Source of the DNA: Pseudomonadota bacterium
Lineage (GTDB): Bacteria > Desulfobacterota > Desulfarculia > Desulfarculales > Desulfarculaceae
NCBI GenBank assembly: GCA_018902755.1
Contig: JAHIQI010000064.1
Coordinates: 1 to 61,849 of the forward strand
Length of the DNA stretch: 61,849 bases
Direction of reading: 5' to 3'
Shown here: positions 50,990 through 58,774 of the stretch, in pieces
How the letters are laid out: every line of letters begins with the position of its first letter
Position numbering within the stretch: the stretch's first letter is position 1
Notes under the pieces: generated by a model
Database searches by the model: none
What the model saw: the letters and a program-made list of their open reading frames with translations, nothing else
Told to the model about the DNA's origin: nothing
Made by a program: the position numbers and the translations under genes

Positions 50990-51861
50990 TGAAATACGCC
51001 CTGTTCCTGGGATGCAAGATTCCCTATTACGTGCCCCACTACGAGATCGCCACCCGCCGGGTGCTGGGCGAGCTGGGGGTGGAGCTGGTGGACCTGGAGT
51101 TCCCCTGCTGCGGCTACCCCATGCGCCACCTGTACTTCCGCTCCTACCTGCTCTCCGCCGCCCGTGGCCTGGCCCTGGCCGAGTCCCAAGACCTGAACAT
51201 AGCCACCCCCTGCAAGTGCTGCTTCGGGGCGCTCAAGCGGGCCCAGAAGTTCCTGGCCGACAACCCAGAGCTGCTCAGGGAGATCAACGTCGAATTGGCC
51301 GCCGAGGGCCTGAGCTATTCGGGCAAGGTGGTGGTGAAGCACATCCTGCAGGTGATGCACGACGACGTGGGCATGGCCGAGCTGCAAAGCCGGGTGAAAA
51401 GGCCCTACGAGCTGCTCCGGGCGGCCATCCTCTACGGTTGCCACGCGGTGCGCCCCAGCGAGGTGACCCATTTCGACGACCCCAGCAACCTGCACCTCAT
51501 CGACGACCTGGTGAAAGTGACCGGGGCCACCCCGGTGACCTGGGCCGGGCGCTTGAGCTGCTGCGGAGCCCCGGTGCGCGAGCGCAACGAGGATTTGGCC
51601 CTGGCCACCATCCGGCGGCGCCTCAGCGAGGCCCGCGAGGCCAAGGCGGACATCCTGGTGATCGCCTGCGCCTACAGCCAGATGCAGGCCGAGTGGGCCT
51701 ATTCCCTGGCCGGGCCGCCCCCCCAAAGGGAGCTCATCGAGGGGCCGGTGCTCTATCCCCAGTTGTTGGGCCTGTGCATGGGCCTCACCGCCAAGGACGT
51801 GGCCCTGGACCGCAACACCCCCAATGGGGAGTATCTGATCAGTTTCTTAAGAAGAGATTAG
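50989..51861 (+). CDS. HdrB-like CCG-domain protein
   Basis: The protein has 290 residues and is cytoplasmic. HdrB proteins hold noncubane [4Fe-4S] clusters that reduce disulfides. The first CCG set is complete: C9, C40-C41, C75 and C78. The second has C151, C191-C192 and C227, but the last expected Cys is S230 (CAYS). The ATG shares one base with the upstream stop, so it is coupled to the cytochrome b fusion. No HdrA flavoprotein is nearby. The substrate is unknown. Confidence 0.87.
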   Translation: MKYALFLGCKIPYYVPHYEIATRRVLGELGVELVDLEFPCCGYPMRHLYFRSYLLSAARGLALAESQDLNIATPCKCCFGALKRAQKFLADNPELLREINVELAAEGLSYSGKVVVKHILQVMHDDVGMAELQSRVKRPYELLRAAILYGCHAVRPSEVTHFDDPSNLHLIDDLVKVTGATPVTWAGRLSCCGAPVRERNEDLALATIRRRLSEAREAKADILVIACAYSQMQAEWAYSLAGPPPQRELIEGPVLYPQLLGLCMGLTAKDVALDRNTPNGEYLISFLRRD

Positions 51862-51985
51862 CCCGGCTTCGCCAAGCGGCCGATAGCTGCGTTGTCGGCA
51901 TCGCTTAGGCCTCGGCGTATGTAAAAATACGCCTGCGGCCTGCGCTCGCCGGTCGCCTTGCTTTCGACCTCCTGGCTGTGCCGGG
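51862..51985. repeat. Dispersed inverted-repeat element, copy R4
   Basis: It begins on the base after the HdrB-like stop codon. The central stem is GGCGTAT (51914-51920) with ATACGCC (51927-51933): relative to the other copies both arms have changed and pairing is kept. It is followed after two bases by copy R5. The right end is CTGGCTGTGCCGG. Confidence 0.87.
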
Positions 51986-51987
51986 CT

Positions 51988-52111
51988 CCGGCTTCGCCAG
52001 TCACCGCCATACTGCGTTGCCGACTTCGCTCGGATCCTCGACGTAGGCTTGAGCTACGCCTGCGGTCCTCGCTTGTCGGTCGCCTTGTCTGGCGGCGCCT
52101 GGCTGTGCCGG
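51988..52111. repeat. Dispersed inverted-repeat element, copy R5
   Basis: It lies head-to-tail with R4 in the same orientation. Its ends are CCGGCTTCGCCAG and CTGGCTGTGCCGG, and the central CGTAG and CTACG enclose seven bases. Together R4 and R5 fill most of the 320-bp gap between the convergent HdrB-like gene and the NHL-like gene. Confidence 0.87.
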
Positions 52112-52144
52112 GGGATAGCTGCTGGGCCGACAACTTGGAAGAAC

Positions 52145-52177
52145 AAAAAAGCGAGCCCGGTCCGGGCTCGCTTTTTA
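52145..52177. terminator. Bidirectional Rho-independent terminator
   Basis: A perfect 9-bp stem (GCGAGCCCG with CGGGCTCGC) with a three-base loop is flanked by AAAAAA on the left and TTTTT on the right. It can serve both the redox pair (+) and the convergent NHL-like gene (-). Confidence 0.93.
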
Positions 52178-52181
52178 TCGT

Positions 52182-53072
52182 CTATTTATCAGCGATTTCG
52201 ATCATATGCACCTCGCCGGTGACCAAATCCGGCACCACCACCAGGTAGCCCTTGCCCCGAGGCACCAGGGCGAAGTCGGCCGGGCCCTTGAAGCCGCCGG
52301 CCAGCTTCACCGGGCCGCCGCCACCGCTCAACAGGAACAGTCCGTGGCCCGCCCAGTCGGTGTAGAGGTAGGAGCCGTCGCTGAGCATGGCCACCCCGTC
52401 CAAGCGCCCCAGGTCGGCGCGGATCTGGCTCATCTGCCCCACGTCCTGGGCCTGGTAGAGCCCGCCGGGGCCGCCCAGGTCCTTTTTGGCGGCGATGACG
52501 ATCCCGCCGCCCGGCGCGGGCCACACCCCGTTGGGATGGAAGCCGGTGGGGCTGAGCATCACCCGCACCTTGGTCTTGGTGTCGAGGAAATCAGCCGGTT
52601 GCACCAGGTAGATGCGCCCACCAGCGGTGTCGCTTACGTAGAGCTTGTCCCCGGCCACGGCAAGGTCGTTGGCGAACTGGGCTCCGGGCAGGTCCAGGCG
52701 GCGGCCCTTTTTGGTCTTGAGGTCAAAGCACCACACCGAGTCGATGTCCGCGGCCCACAGGCGTCCGGCCTCGGCCCACAACCCCTTGGGTTTGTTGAGC
52801 TTGTCCCCCGGCCCCGGCAGGAACTTGGGCTCCAGGACCTTGCCCTTGATGTCCAGCTTGCTGATGAAGCCCTTGCCGTCCTTGAGGGTGGGCTTGAAGG
52901 CTTCGCCGAAGTTGCTCATGTACAGGGCCTGGCTCTCGGGGTCGTAGGTCACCGATTCGGGGTGCCCCGAGCCGGGCAGGGTTTGCTGGGAAACCACCTG
53001 CCAGGCGGCCATGGCGGGAGTGAACCCGGCCAAAAGGGCCACGGCCAGCAATACAGCCAATAGACTTTTCAT
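52182..53072 (-). CDS. Exported NHL/SMP-30-like beta-propeller protein
   Basis: The protein has 296 residues with a clear signal peptide ending at about AMA-A (residue 23). The rest has repeated blade-like blocks such as GLWAEAGRLWAADIDSVWCF, NDLAVAGDKLYVSDTAGGRI and DGVAMLSDGSYLYTDWAG, as in gluconolactonase-like propellers. It is probably periplasmic. The substrate is unknown, and lactonase activity is not supported by specific residues I can name. The ATG has AGGAGG upstream. Confidence 0.82.
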   Translation of the reverse strand: MKSLLAVLLAVALLAGFTPAMAAWQVVSQQTLPGSGHPESVTYDPESQALYMSNFGEAFKPTLKDGKGFISKLDIKGKVLEPKFLPGPGDKLNKPKGLWAEAGRLWAADIDSVWCFDLKTKKGRRLDLPGAQFANDLAVAGDKLYVSDTAGGRIYLVQPADFLDTKTKVRVMLSPTGFHPNGVWPAPGGGIVIAAKKDLGGPGGLYQAQDVGQMSQIRADLGRLDGVAMLSDGSYLYTDWAGHGLFLLSGGGGPVKLAGGFKGPADFALVPRGKGYLVVVPDLVTGEVHMIEIADK

Positions 53073-53174
53073 ACGGCTAACCCTCCTGGGCGTGTGAGCT
53101 GCGGCCCGGCGCGGGCCTCATGAAGCAAGATTCCCACATAATCGCCTCCAGGGCAACAGACCCCCTTGCGGCGC

Positions 53175-53204
53175 TTGGTGTGGCCGCCCGCCCTTTGCTA
53201 CCAT
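53175..53204 (+). promoter_or_regulatory. Candidate promoter for korA
   Basis: TTGGTG at 53175-53180 is followed after 18 bases by TACCAT at 53199-53204. The -10 hexamer and the spacing equal those proposed for tmcC. It lies 73 bp upstream of the korA ATG. Weak evidence. Confidence 0.35.
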
Positions 53205-53226
53205 ATAGGCAATACCAGACGGCGAC

Positions 53227-53260
53227 CCGCCCCGGTTTGGGAGGGCGGTGTTTTCTTTTT
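53227..53260 (+). promoter_or_regulatory. Terminator-like hairpin in the korA leader
   Basis: CCGCCC (53227-53232) pairs with GGGCGG (53243-53248) and is followed by TTTTCTTTTT (53251-53260). It lies only 17 bp before the korA ATG and upstream of the ribosome site GGAAAGG, so it could attenuate transcription. No anti-terminator partner was identified. Confidence 0.4.
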
Positions 53261-53276
53261 GCGGAAAGGTGGGCCG

Positions 53277-54959
53277 ATGTCCCAAGGCAGCATGAATCTG
53301 ATGATAGGCGGCGAGGCCGGCCAGGGCCTGGTCACCATAGGCCAGGTGTTGGCCAAGGCGCTGGTGAAAAGCGGCTACCACATCCTGGTGACCCAGGATT
53401 ACATGTCCCGGGTGCGGGGCGGCCACAACACCTTCACTATCCGTTTTTCCCCCCAGGACCTGGACAGCCCCTGCGAGGGCCTGGACCTGTTGGTGGCCCT
53501 GAACCAGGAGACCCTGGACCGCCACGCCAAGGAGCTCAACTCCGGGGCGGTGGTCCTGGCCGACACCGGCCTGAGCTGCGGTCAGGCCCCCTGCCTGAAC
53601 GTGCCCTATCATGACCTGGCCGACAAGCGCTACCTCAACACCGTGGCCCTGGGGGTGGCCTCCCACCTGCTGGGCCTGGACCTGGAGCTGGTGGCCGAGA
53701 CCCTGGAGACGGCCATCGGCAAGAAAAAGGGCGACAAGGTGGTGACCGAAAACCGCCAGGCCCTGGAAAAGGCCGTCCAGTGGGCCGCAGGGCAGGACCA
53801 CGGCCTGAAGCCGCCCGCCCCGGAAAAAGAGCCGGACCAGCGCATGATGCTGGGGGGCAACCAGGCCATCGCCCTGGGGGCCTTGGCCGGGGGACTCAAG
53901 TTCCTGGCCTTCTACCCCATGACCCCCTCCACGGCCATCGCCCTCACGGTCATTTCCCACGCCGAGCAGATGGGGGTGGTCTACGAGCAGGCGGAGGACG
54001 AGATCGCGGCGGTGAACATGGCCCTGGGCGCCTCCTACGCCGGGGCCCCGGCCCTGGTGTGCACCAGCGGCGGGGGCTACGCCCTGATGACCGAGGGCGT
54101 CTCCCTGGCGGGCATGACCGAGACCCCCCTGGTGATCGCCCTGGCCATGCGCCCCGGCCCGGCCACCGGCCTGCCCACCCGCACCGAGCAGGGCGACCTC
54201 TTGTTCGCCCTATACGGCGGCCACGGCGAGTTCCCCCGGGCCATCCTGACCCCCGGCTCGGTGAAGCAGTGCTTCGCCGCCGGGTACCGGGCCCTGCACC
54301 TGGCCGAGAAATTCCAGACCCCGGTGTTCATCCTCACCGACCAGTTTTTGGCCGACAGCCTCCGGGCGCTCACGCCCTTCGACCTTAGCGGCCTCACCCC
54401 GGTGCGCCCCGGCGGGGGAGGGGCCTCGGGTGATGACTACCTGCGTTACGCCATCACCGACGACGGCATCTCCCCCCGGCGCTTGCCGGGCATGGGGCCG
54501 GAGCTGGTGATAGCCGACAGCGACGAGCACGACGAGCAGGGCCACATCACCGAGGACCTGGAGCTTCGGGTGCGCATGAACGACAAGCGCCTGGCCAAGC
54601 AAAAGGGCCTGCGCGCCGAGGTGGAGGCCCCGGTGTTCACGGGCCCCGAGGACGCGGACACCCTTTTGGTGAGCTGGGGCTCCAGCCAGGGCCCGGTGGC
54701 CGAGGCGGCCCGTCGCCTGGGCGAGGACGGTCAGAGCGTGGGCACCTGCCACTTCAGCCAGGTGTGGCCCCTGGCGCCCGAGCAGTTCAGCGAGCGCTTA
54801 AAAAAAGCGGGCCAGGTGGTGGTCATCGAAGGCAACGCCACCGGCCAGTTCGCCGGGCTGCTCAAGAAAGAGGCGGGCATCGCGGCCCAGCGCTTCATCG
54901 GGCGATACGACGGCCTTAACCTGACCCCCGAATACATCCTGCGCCAACTGGCCAGCTAG
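53277..54959 (+). CDS. korA: 2-oxoacid:ferredoxin oxidoreductase, fused gamma-alpha subunit
   Basis: The protein has 560 residues. The gamma domain comes first (about 1-185), with IGGEAGQGLVTIGQVLAKAL and YMSRVRGGHNTFTIRF. The alpha domain follows with GNQAIALGALAGGLKFLAFYP, YEQAEDEIAAVNMALGASYA and TSGGGYALMTEG. With KorB it oxidatively decarboxylates a 2-oxoacid, probably 2-oxoglutarate, to acyl-CoA and reduced ferredoxin. An isobutyrate-, indolepyruvate- or pyruvate-type substrate cannot be fully excluded. ATG at 53277 follows GGAAAGG. Confidence 0.93.
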   Translation: MSQGSMNLMIGGEAGQGLVTIGQVLAKALVKSGYHILVTQDYMSRVRGGHNTFTIRFSPQDLDSPCEGLDLLVALNQETLDRHAKELNSGAVVLADTGLSCGQAPCLNVPYHDLADKRYLNTVALGVASHLLGLDLELVAETLETAIGKKKGDKVVTENRQALEKAVQWAAGQDHGLKPPAPEKEPDQRMMLGGNQAIALGALAGGLKFLAFYPMTPSTAIALTVISHAEQMGVVYEQAEDEIAAVNMALGASYAGAPALVCTSGGGYALMTEGVSLAGMTETPLVIALAMRPGPATGLPTRTEQGDLLFALYGGHGEFPRAILTPGSVKQCFAAGYRALHLAEKFQTPVFILTDQFLADSLRALTPFDLSGLTPVRPGGGGASGDDYLRYAITDDGISPRRLPGMGPELVIADSDEHDEQGHITEDLELRVRMNDKRLAKQKGLRAEVEAPVFTGPEDADTLLVSWGSSQGPVAEAARRLGEDGQSVGTCHFSQVWPLAPEQFSERLKKAGQVVVIEGNATGQFAGLLKKEAGIAAQRFIGRYDGLNLTPEYILRQLAS

Positions 54960-54969
54960 GAAGGCGATC

Positions 54970-55827
54970 ATGGTGGATATAAAAGACTACGGCGATTTCG
55001 AGACCGCCTGGTGCCCGGGCTGCGGCAACTTCTCCATCCGCAAGGCCCTGATTCAGGCCTTGGCCGAGAGCGACCTGGCTCCCCACCAAATACTCTTGGT
55101 AAGCGGCATCGGCCAGGCGGCCAAGACCCCCCACTATCTGCGCTGCAACTGCTTCAACGGCTTGCACGGGCGCTCCCTGCCCGCGGCCACCGGGGCCAGG
55201 CTGGCCAACCCGGCGCTGAAGGTGATCACCAACAGCGGCGACGGCTGCAACTACGGCGAGGGCGGCAACCACTTCTTAGCCGCGCTTCGGCGCAACGTGA
55301 ACCTGACCATGCTGGCCCACGACAACCAGATCTACGGCCTGACCAAGGGCCAGGCCAGCCCCACCAGCATGGAGGGCATGCACACCAAGGCCCAGCCCAC
55401 GGGGGTGCACTCCTACCCCTTCAACCCGGTGGCCGTGGCGGTGAGCATGCATGTGGGCTTCGTGGCCCGGGGCTTCGCCGGGGAGGTGGAGCACCTGACC
55501 GGGCTCATCAAGCAGGCCCTGGCCCATCCCGGCCTTTCCCTGGTGGACATATTGCAGCCCTGCGTTTCCTTCAACAAACTCAACACTTTTCAGTGGTATA
55601 AGGAGAGGGTGTACAAGTTGGGTGAGGAGACGAAGCACGACCCGGCCGACTGGGACGCGGCCATCAGGCTCAGCTACGAGTTCGGGGACCGCATCCCCAT
55701 CGGGGTGATCTATACCAACGACCGCCCGGCCTTTGACTCCTTTTTCCCGGTGTTGCAAAAGGGCCCTCTGGCCACCCAGGAGGTGGACTACGGGGTAATG
55801 GAAAAAGTTCTGGAAAGCTACTGCTGA
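54970..55827 (+). CDS. korB: 2-oxoacid:ferredoxin oxidoreductase, beta subunit
   Basis: This is the thiamine diphosphate subunit of 285 residues. It shows AWCPGCGNFSIRKAL, the TPP/Mg motif NSGDGCNYGEGGNHF, and DNQIYGLTKGQASPTS, all diagnostic of the KorB/PorB beta family. It is ten bases after korA. Separate delta ferredoxin subunits are not present here, which fits the two-subunit form. Its stop shares one base with the next start. Confidence 0.95.
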   Translation: MVDIKDYGDFETAWCPGCGNFSIRKALIQALAESDLAPHQILLVSGIGQAAKTPHYLRCNCFNGLHGRSLPAATGARLANPALKVITNSGDGCNYGEGGNHFLAALRRNVNLTMLAHDNQIYGLTKGQASPTSMEGMHTKAQPTGVHSYPFNPVAVAVSMHVGFVARGFAGEVEHLTGLIKQALAHPGLSLVDILQPCVSFNKLNTFQWYKERVYKLGEETKHDPADWDAAIRLSYEFGDRIPIGVIYTNDRPAFDSFFPVLQKGPLATQEVDYGVMEKVLESYC

Positions 55828-56612
55828 TGAGAAAAATCGGTTGGGCGCTTGCAGCCCTTTTTTGCCTGGCGCTGTTGGCCGCAGCCTGCGGCAGCTTGGA
55901 CAAGCAGGACCCCCTTACCTCCAAGGAGCGGGCCTGGCTCAAGGAGCACGGCCCGGTCAAGGTGGGGGCCGACCTCACCTATCACCCCTTCTCCTTCGTG
56001 GGGGCGGACGGCCAGGCAGACGGCATCTGCGCGGGCCTGTGGCGGGCCATGGCCAAGAAACTGGGATTCGAGGTGCGCTTCGAGGCCTTGAGCGACGACG
56101 TGGAGATGGACCGCCTCAACTCAGGAGCCCTGGACTCCAGCACCGGCATGTTCCCCCTGGGCGCGCGCAAAAAGACCCTGGACTTCAGCGAACCCTTTTA
56201 CCCGGTGACCGCGGCCATTTTCGTGACCAGCCGGGCCCGGGGGGTGCGCGGCCTGGAAGACCTTTCCCGCCTCAAGGTGGGGGCGGTCAAGGACGACTCC
56301 GGGGCGGCGATTCTGCTCAAGAACAACATCACCCCGGTGCTGTTTGACAGCTACAAGGCCTGTGTTCTGGCCCTGGGGCAAAACCAGGTGCAGGCCGTGG
56401 TCATGGACGACCCGGTGATGCTCTACTGGCGCAACCACCTCAAGCTGGGGGCCGATATCTCCTGGGCCCAGGGCAACGCGGTGGTGGAGCGCAACGATCT
56501 GGCCATGCCGGTGAAAAAGGGCAACACGGTGCTCTTGGGAATCATCAACAAGGGCCTGGCGTTGATGGCGGGGTCGGAGATGCAGAGGCTGAGGGAGCGC
56601 TACCTCCCCTAA
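55827..56612 (+). CDS. Family 3 extracellular solute-binding lipoprotein
   Basis: The protein has 261 residues. A lipobox LAAAC ends the signal peptide at C21. The fold shows GPVKVGADLTYHPFSF, then SSTGMFPLGARKKTLDFSEP and LGIINKGLALM, as in amino-acid-type binding proteins. It starts within the korB stop (TGATG), an odd coupling of an envelope protein to a cytoplasmic oxidoreductase. No permease or ATPase follows. It may sense or capture a substrate of the pathway; this is inference. Confidence 0.88.
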   Translation: MRKIGWALAALFCLALLAAACGSLDKQDPLTSKERAWLKEHGPVKVGADLTYHPFSFVGADGQADGICAGLWRAMAKKLGFEVRFEALSDDVEMDRLNSGALDSSTGMFPLGARKKTLDFSEPFYPVTAAIFVTSRARGVRGLEDLSRLKVGAVKDDSGAAILLKNNITPVLFDSYKACVLALGQNQVQAVVMDDPVMLYWRNHLKLGADISWAQGNAVVERNDLAMPVKKGNTVLLGIINKGLALMAGSEMQRLRERYLP

Positions 56613-56699
56613 CCTGGGCGGTTTCGCCAGGCGGTGCATGGCTGCGTTGCGGGCATCGCTCGCCCGACGCCTCGCTCTGGACAACCCGGCTATGCCGGT
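56613..56699. repeat. Dispersed inverted-repeat element, truncated copy R6
   Basis: This is an 87-bp relative. The left part (GGTTTCGCCAGGCGGTGCAT, then TGCGTTGCGGGCATCGCTCG) and the right end (CCGGCTATGCCGG) are kept, but the central CGTAG/CTACG stem and much of the right arm are gone. It starts right after the lipoprotein stop, between convergent genes. Confidence 0.75.
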
Positions 56700-56773
56700 A
56701 TAGGCGAGTGGAAGGTACGAGACCCGTCAGACTGGGCCGTTTCATAGGTCAGCCTGTCGCCGCGCGAGGGCTT

Positions 56774-58774
56774 TTATACCAGGCTCTTTTCCGGCCCAGG
56801 CGGCGCGGCCGGTTCGGCCTCGGGCTGGCTCACCGGCAGCATCACGCTGAACACCGATCCCTTGCCCACCTCGCTGCTCACCATAACCTGGCCGCCGTGG
56901 CCCTTGATGATGGCCTCCACTCCGGCCAGGCCCAGGCCGTGGCCCGGCTGCTTGCCGTGGCTGGCCGCCCGGTAGAACATATCGAAGATGTAGGGCAGCT
57001 CCTCGGGGGTTATGCCCGCCCCCTGGTCGATGAAGCGCAGCACCACCGTGTCGCCCACCGCCTCGGCCTCGATGCGCACCTGGGTGCCTCGTGCAGAGTA
57101 CTTTAGGGCGTTGTCCAGCAGGTTGGTGAAGGCCCGGCGCAGGTTGGCCGCGTCGCCCTGGATCACCGGCAGGCTCTCGGTGCCCAGCATGGAAAGCCCC
57201 ACCCCCTCCTGGTCGAAGCGGGCCTGGAAGGCCTCCAACAGCTCCAGGAACTCCTTGTCCAGGTACACCGCGCTGAAGCTGAGCTTCAGGTTGCCGGTCT
57301 CCAGGCGGGTGAAGTCCAGGAAGTCGTTGATGATCTTTTCCAACTGCGCGGCCTCGCGCCGGATGATCTCCAGATACTTGCTCTGCTTGTCCGCGTCGTT
57401 CAGCTCGCTCTTCTTGAGCAGGCGCAAGGCGAAGCCCTGGATGCCCACCAGGGGGCTCTTCATGTCGTGGGCGAACATGCTCACCAGGTTGGCCCGCTCG
57501 CGCTCCAGGGCCTTCAGCTCGGTGATGTCCTGGAATATCTCCACCCCGCCCACCAGTTTGCCCTCCAGGTCGTAGAGCCCGGAGGCCCTTATGCGAACCG
57601 CCTTGCGGGTGCCGTCCTTGCTCTGGAAGGTGGTGTCGATGGGCCCGGTGGGCTCACCTCGGCTCAGGGCCCCCCGGATGGGGCATTGGCCGTGGCACAC
57701 CTCGGCCCTGAGCACCTCGCCGCAGGGTCGGCCCAGCACCTCCCCCTGGCTGTAGCCCAGGATCTTTTCGCCCTGGGAGTTGATCTCGGTGATATGGAAC
57801 TCCGGGTCCACCGAGATCATGCCCACCGGCAGGCTCTGCACCAGGGCCCGGTGCTTGGCCGCCGAGGCGCGCAGGGCCTCTTCCATGGCCCGGCGCTTGG
57901 TGATGTCGCGCACCGTCTCTATGGCCCCCACGATCTCGCCCTGGGAGTCGAAAAGGGCGGTGGCCTTGCCCCAAAGGTGGGCCCCGTTGGGCGGTATTTT
58001 GGGCGCGAAGGCCTCGGTGAGCAGGGTGTGGCCCTCCCGGCGCACGTAGGGGTAGCGGTCCTCGTAGGTCTGGTCCCACTCCATGGCCAGGTCGGCCAGG
58101 ATGGGCCGGCGTTCGTCCCAGAAAGCCAGGGCGTGCTCGTAGTTGTCCTTGCCCAGGATGCTCTCGGCTTTCACCCCAGTCAGATTTTCGATGGCCCGGT
58201 TCCAAACCAGGACCCGGCCTTCGCGGTCGATGGCAAAAGTGGCGTCCGGCAAAAAGTTGATAATGTCGGCCAGTCGCTTGCGCGACTCCTTGATCTCATG
58301 CTGGGCGTTCTTGTGTTCGGTTATGTCAAAGGCGGTGCCCAGGATGGCCGGCTCGCCATGATGCTTGATGACCGCTGCGGTGAAGCTGGCCCAGCGCTCC
58401 CGCCCGTCCTTGGTGAGAATCTTGAACTCGTAGCGGGTGGGAACCTCCTCGCCCTTTTGCCGGGCCAGTCCCCGCTCCTTGACCATTTGGCGAAAATCCG
58501 GATGGATGATTTGCCAGAAGGGCAGGGCCTTTAGCTCCTCCTTGGTGTAGCCGCACAGGCGTTCTCCGGCCGGGTTCATATAGAGGAACCGCTCGCCCTG
58601 GATGATGAAGATGGCCGCGGAAACGGTCTGAGCCAAGGTGTGGAAATCCGCTTCCTGGTGGTCGGCCGCGCTTTCCGGGTCCGCGTTACGCCGACCCTGG
58701 CCTCGGCCCAGGCTCGCGCGCATGCGCTCAATCTCCCGGCGCAGTTCCCTGGTGGTGGCCTCGTCCTCCGGCAT
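56774..58774 (-). CDS. Soluble three-PAS sensor histidine kinase
   Basis: The protein has 666 residues and no membrane helix. Three PAS domains lie at about residues 45-165, 170-290 and 300-420. The third ends with EVCHGQCPIRGAL, a paired-Cys motif seen in some redox or metal-sensing PAS domains. The dimerisation domain has FAHDMKSPLVGIQGFAL with the phospho-His. The ATPase has NLLDNALKYS, IDQGAGITPEEL and GHGLGLAGVEAI. There is no adjacent response regulator. A cytoplasmic redox or small-molecule signal is likely. Confidence 0.93.
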   Translation of the reverse strand: MPEDEATTRELRREIERMRASLGRGQGRRNADPESAADHQEADFHTLAQTVSAAIFIIQGERFLYMNPAGERLCGYTKEELKALPFWQIIHPDFRQMVKERGLARQKGEEVPTRYEFKILTKDGRERWASFTAAVIKHHGEPAILGTAFDITEHKNAQHEIKESRKRLADIINFLPDATFAIDREGRVLVWNRAIENLTGVKAESILGKDNYEHALAFWDERRPILADLAMEWDQTYEDRYPYVRREGHTLLTEAFAPKIPPNGAHLWGKATALFDSQGEIVGAIETVRDITKRRAMEEALRASAAKHRALVQSLPVGMISVDPEFHITEINSQGEKILGYSQGEVLGRPCGEVLRAEVCHGQCPIRGALSRGEPTGPIDTTFQSKDGTRKAVRIRASGLYDLEGKLVGGVEIFQDITELKALERERANLVSMFAHDMKSPLVGIQGFALRLLKKSELNDADKQSKYLEIIRREAAQLEKIINDFLDFTRLETGNLKLSFSAVYLDKEFLELLEAFQARFDQEGVGLSMLGTESLPVIQGDAANLRRAFTNLLDNALKYSARGTQVRIEAEAVGDTVVLRFIDQGAGITPEELPYIFDMFYRAASHGKQPGHGLGLAGVEAIIKGHGGQVMVSSEVGKGSVFSVMLPVSQPEAEPAAPPGPEKSLV

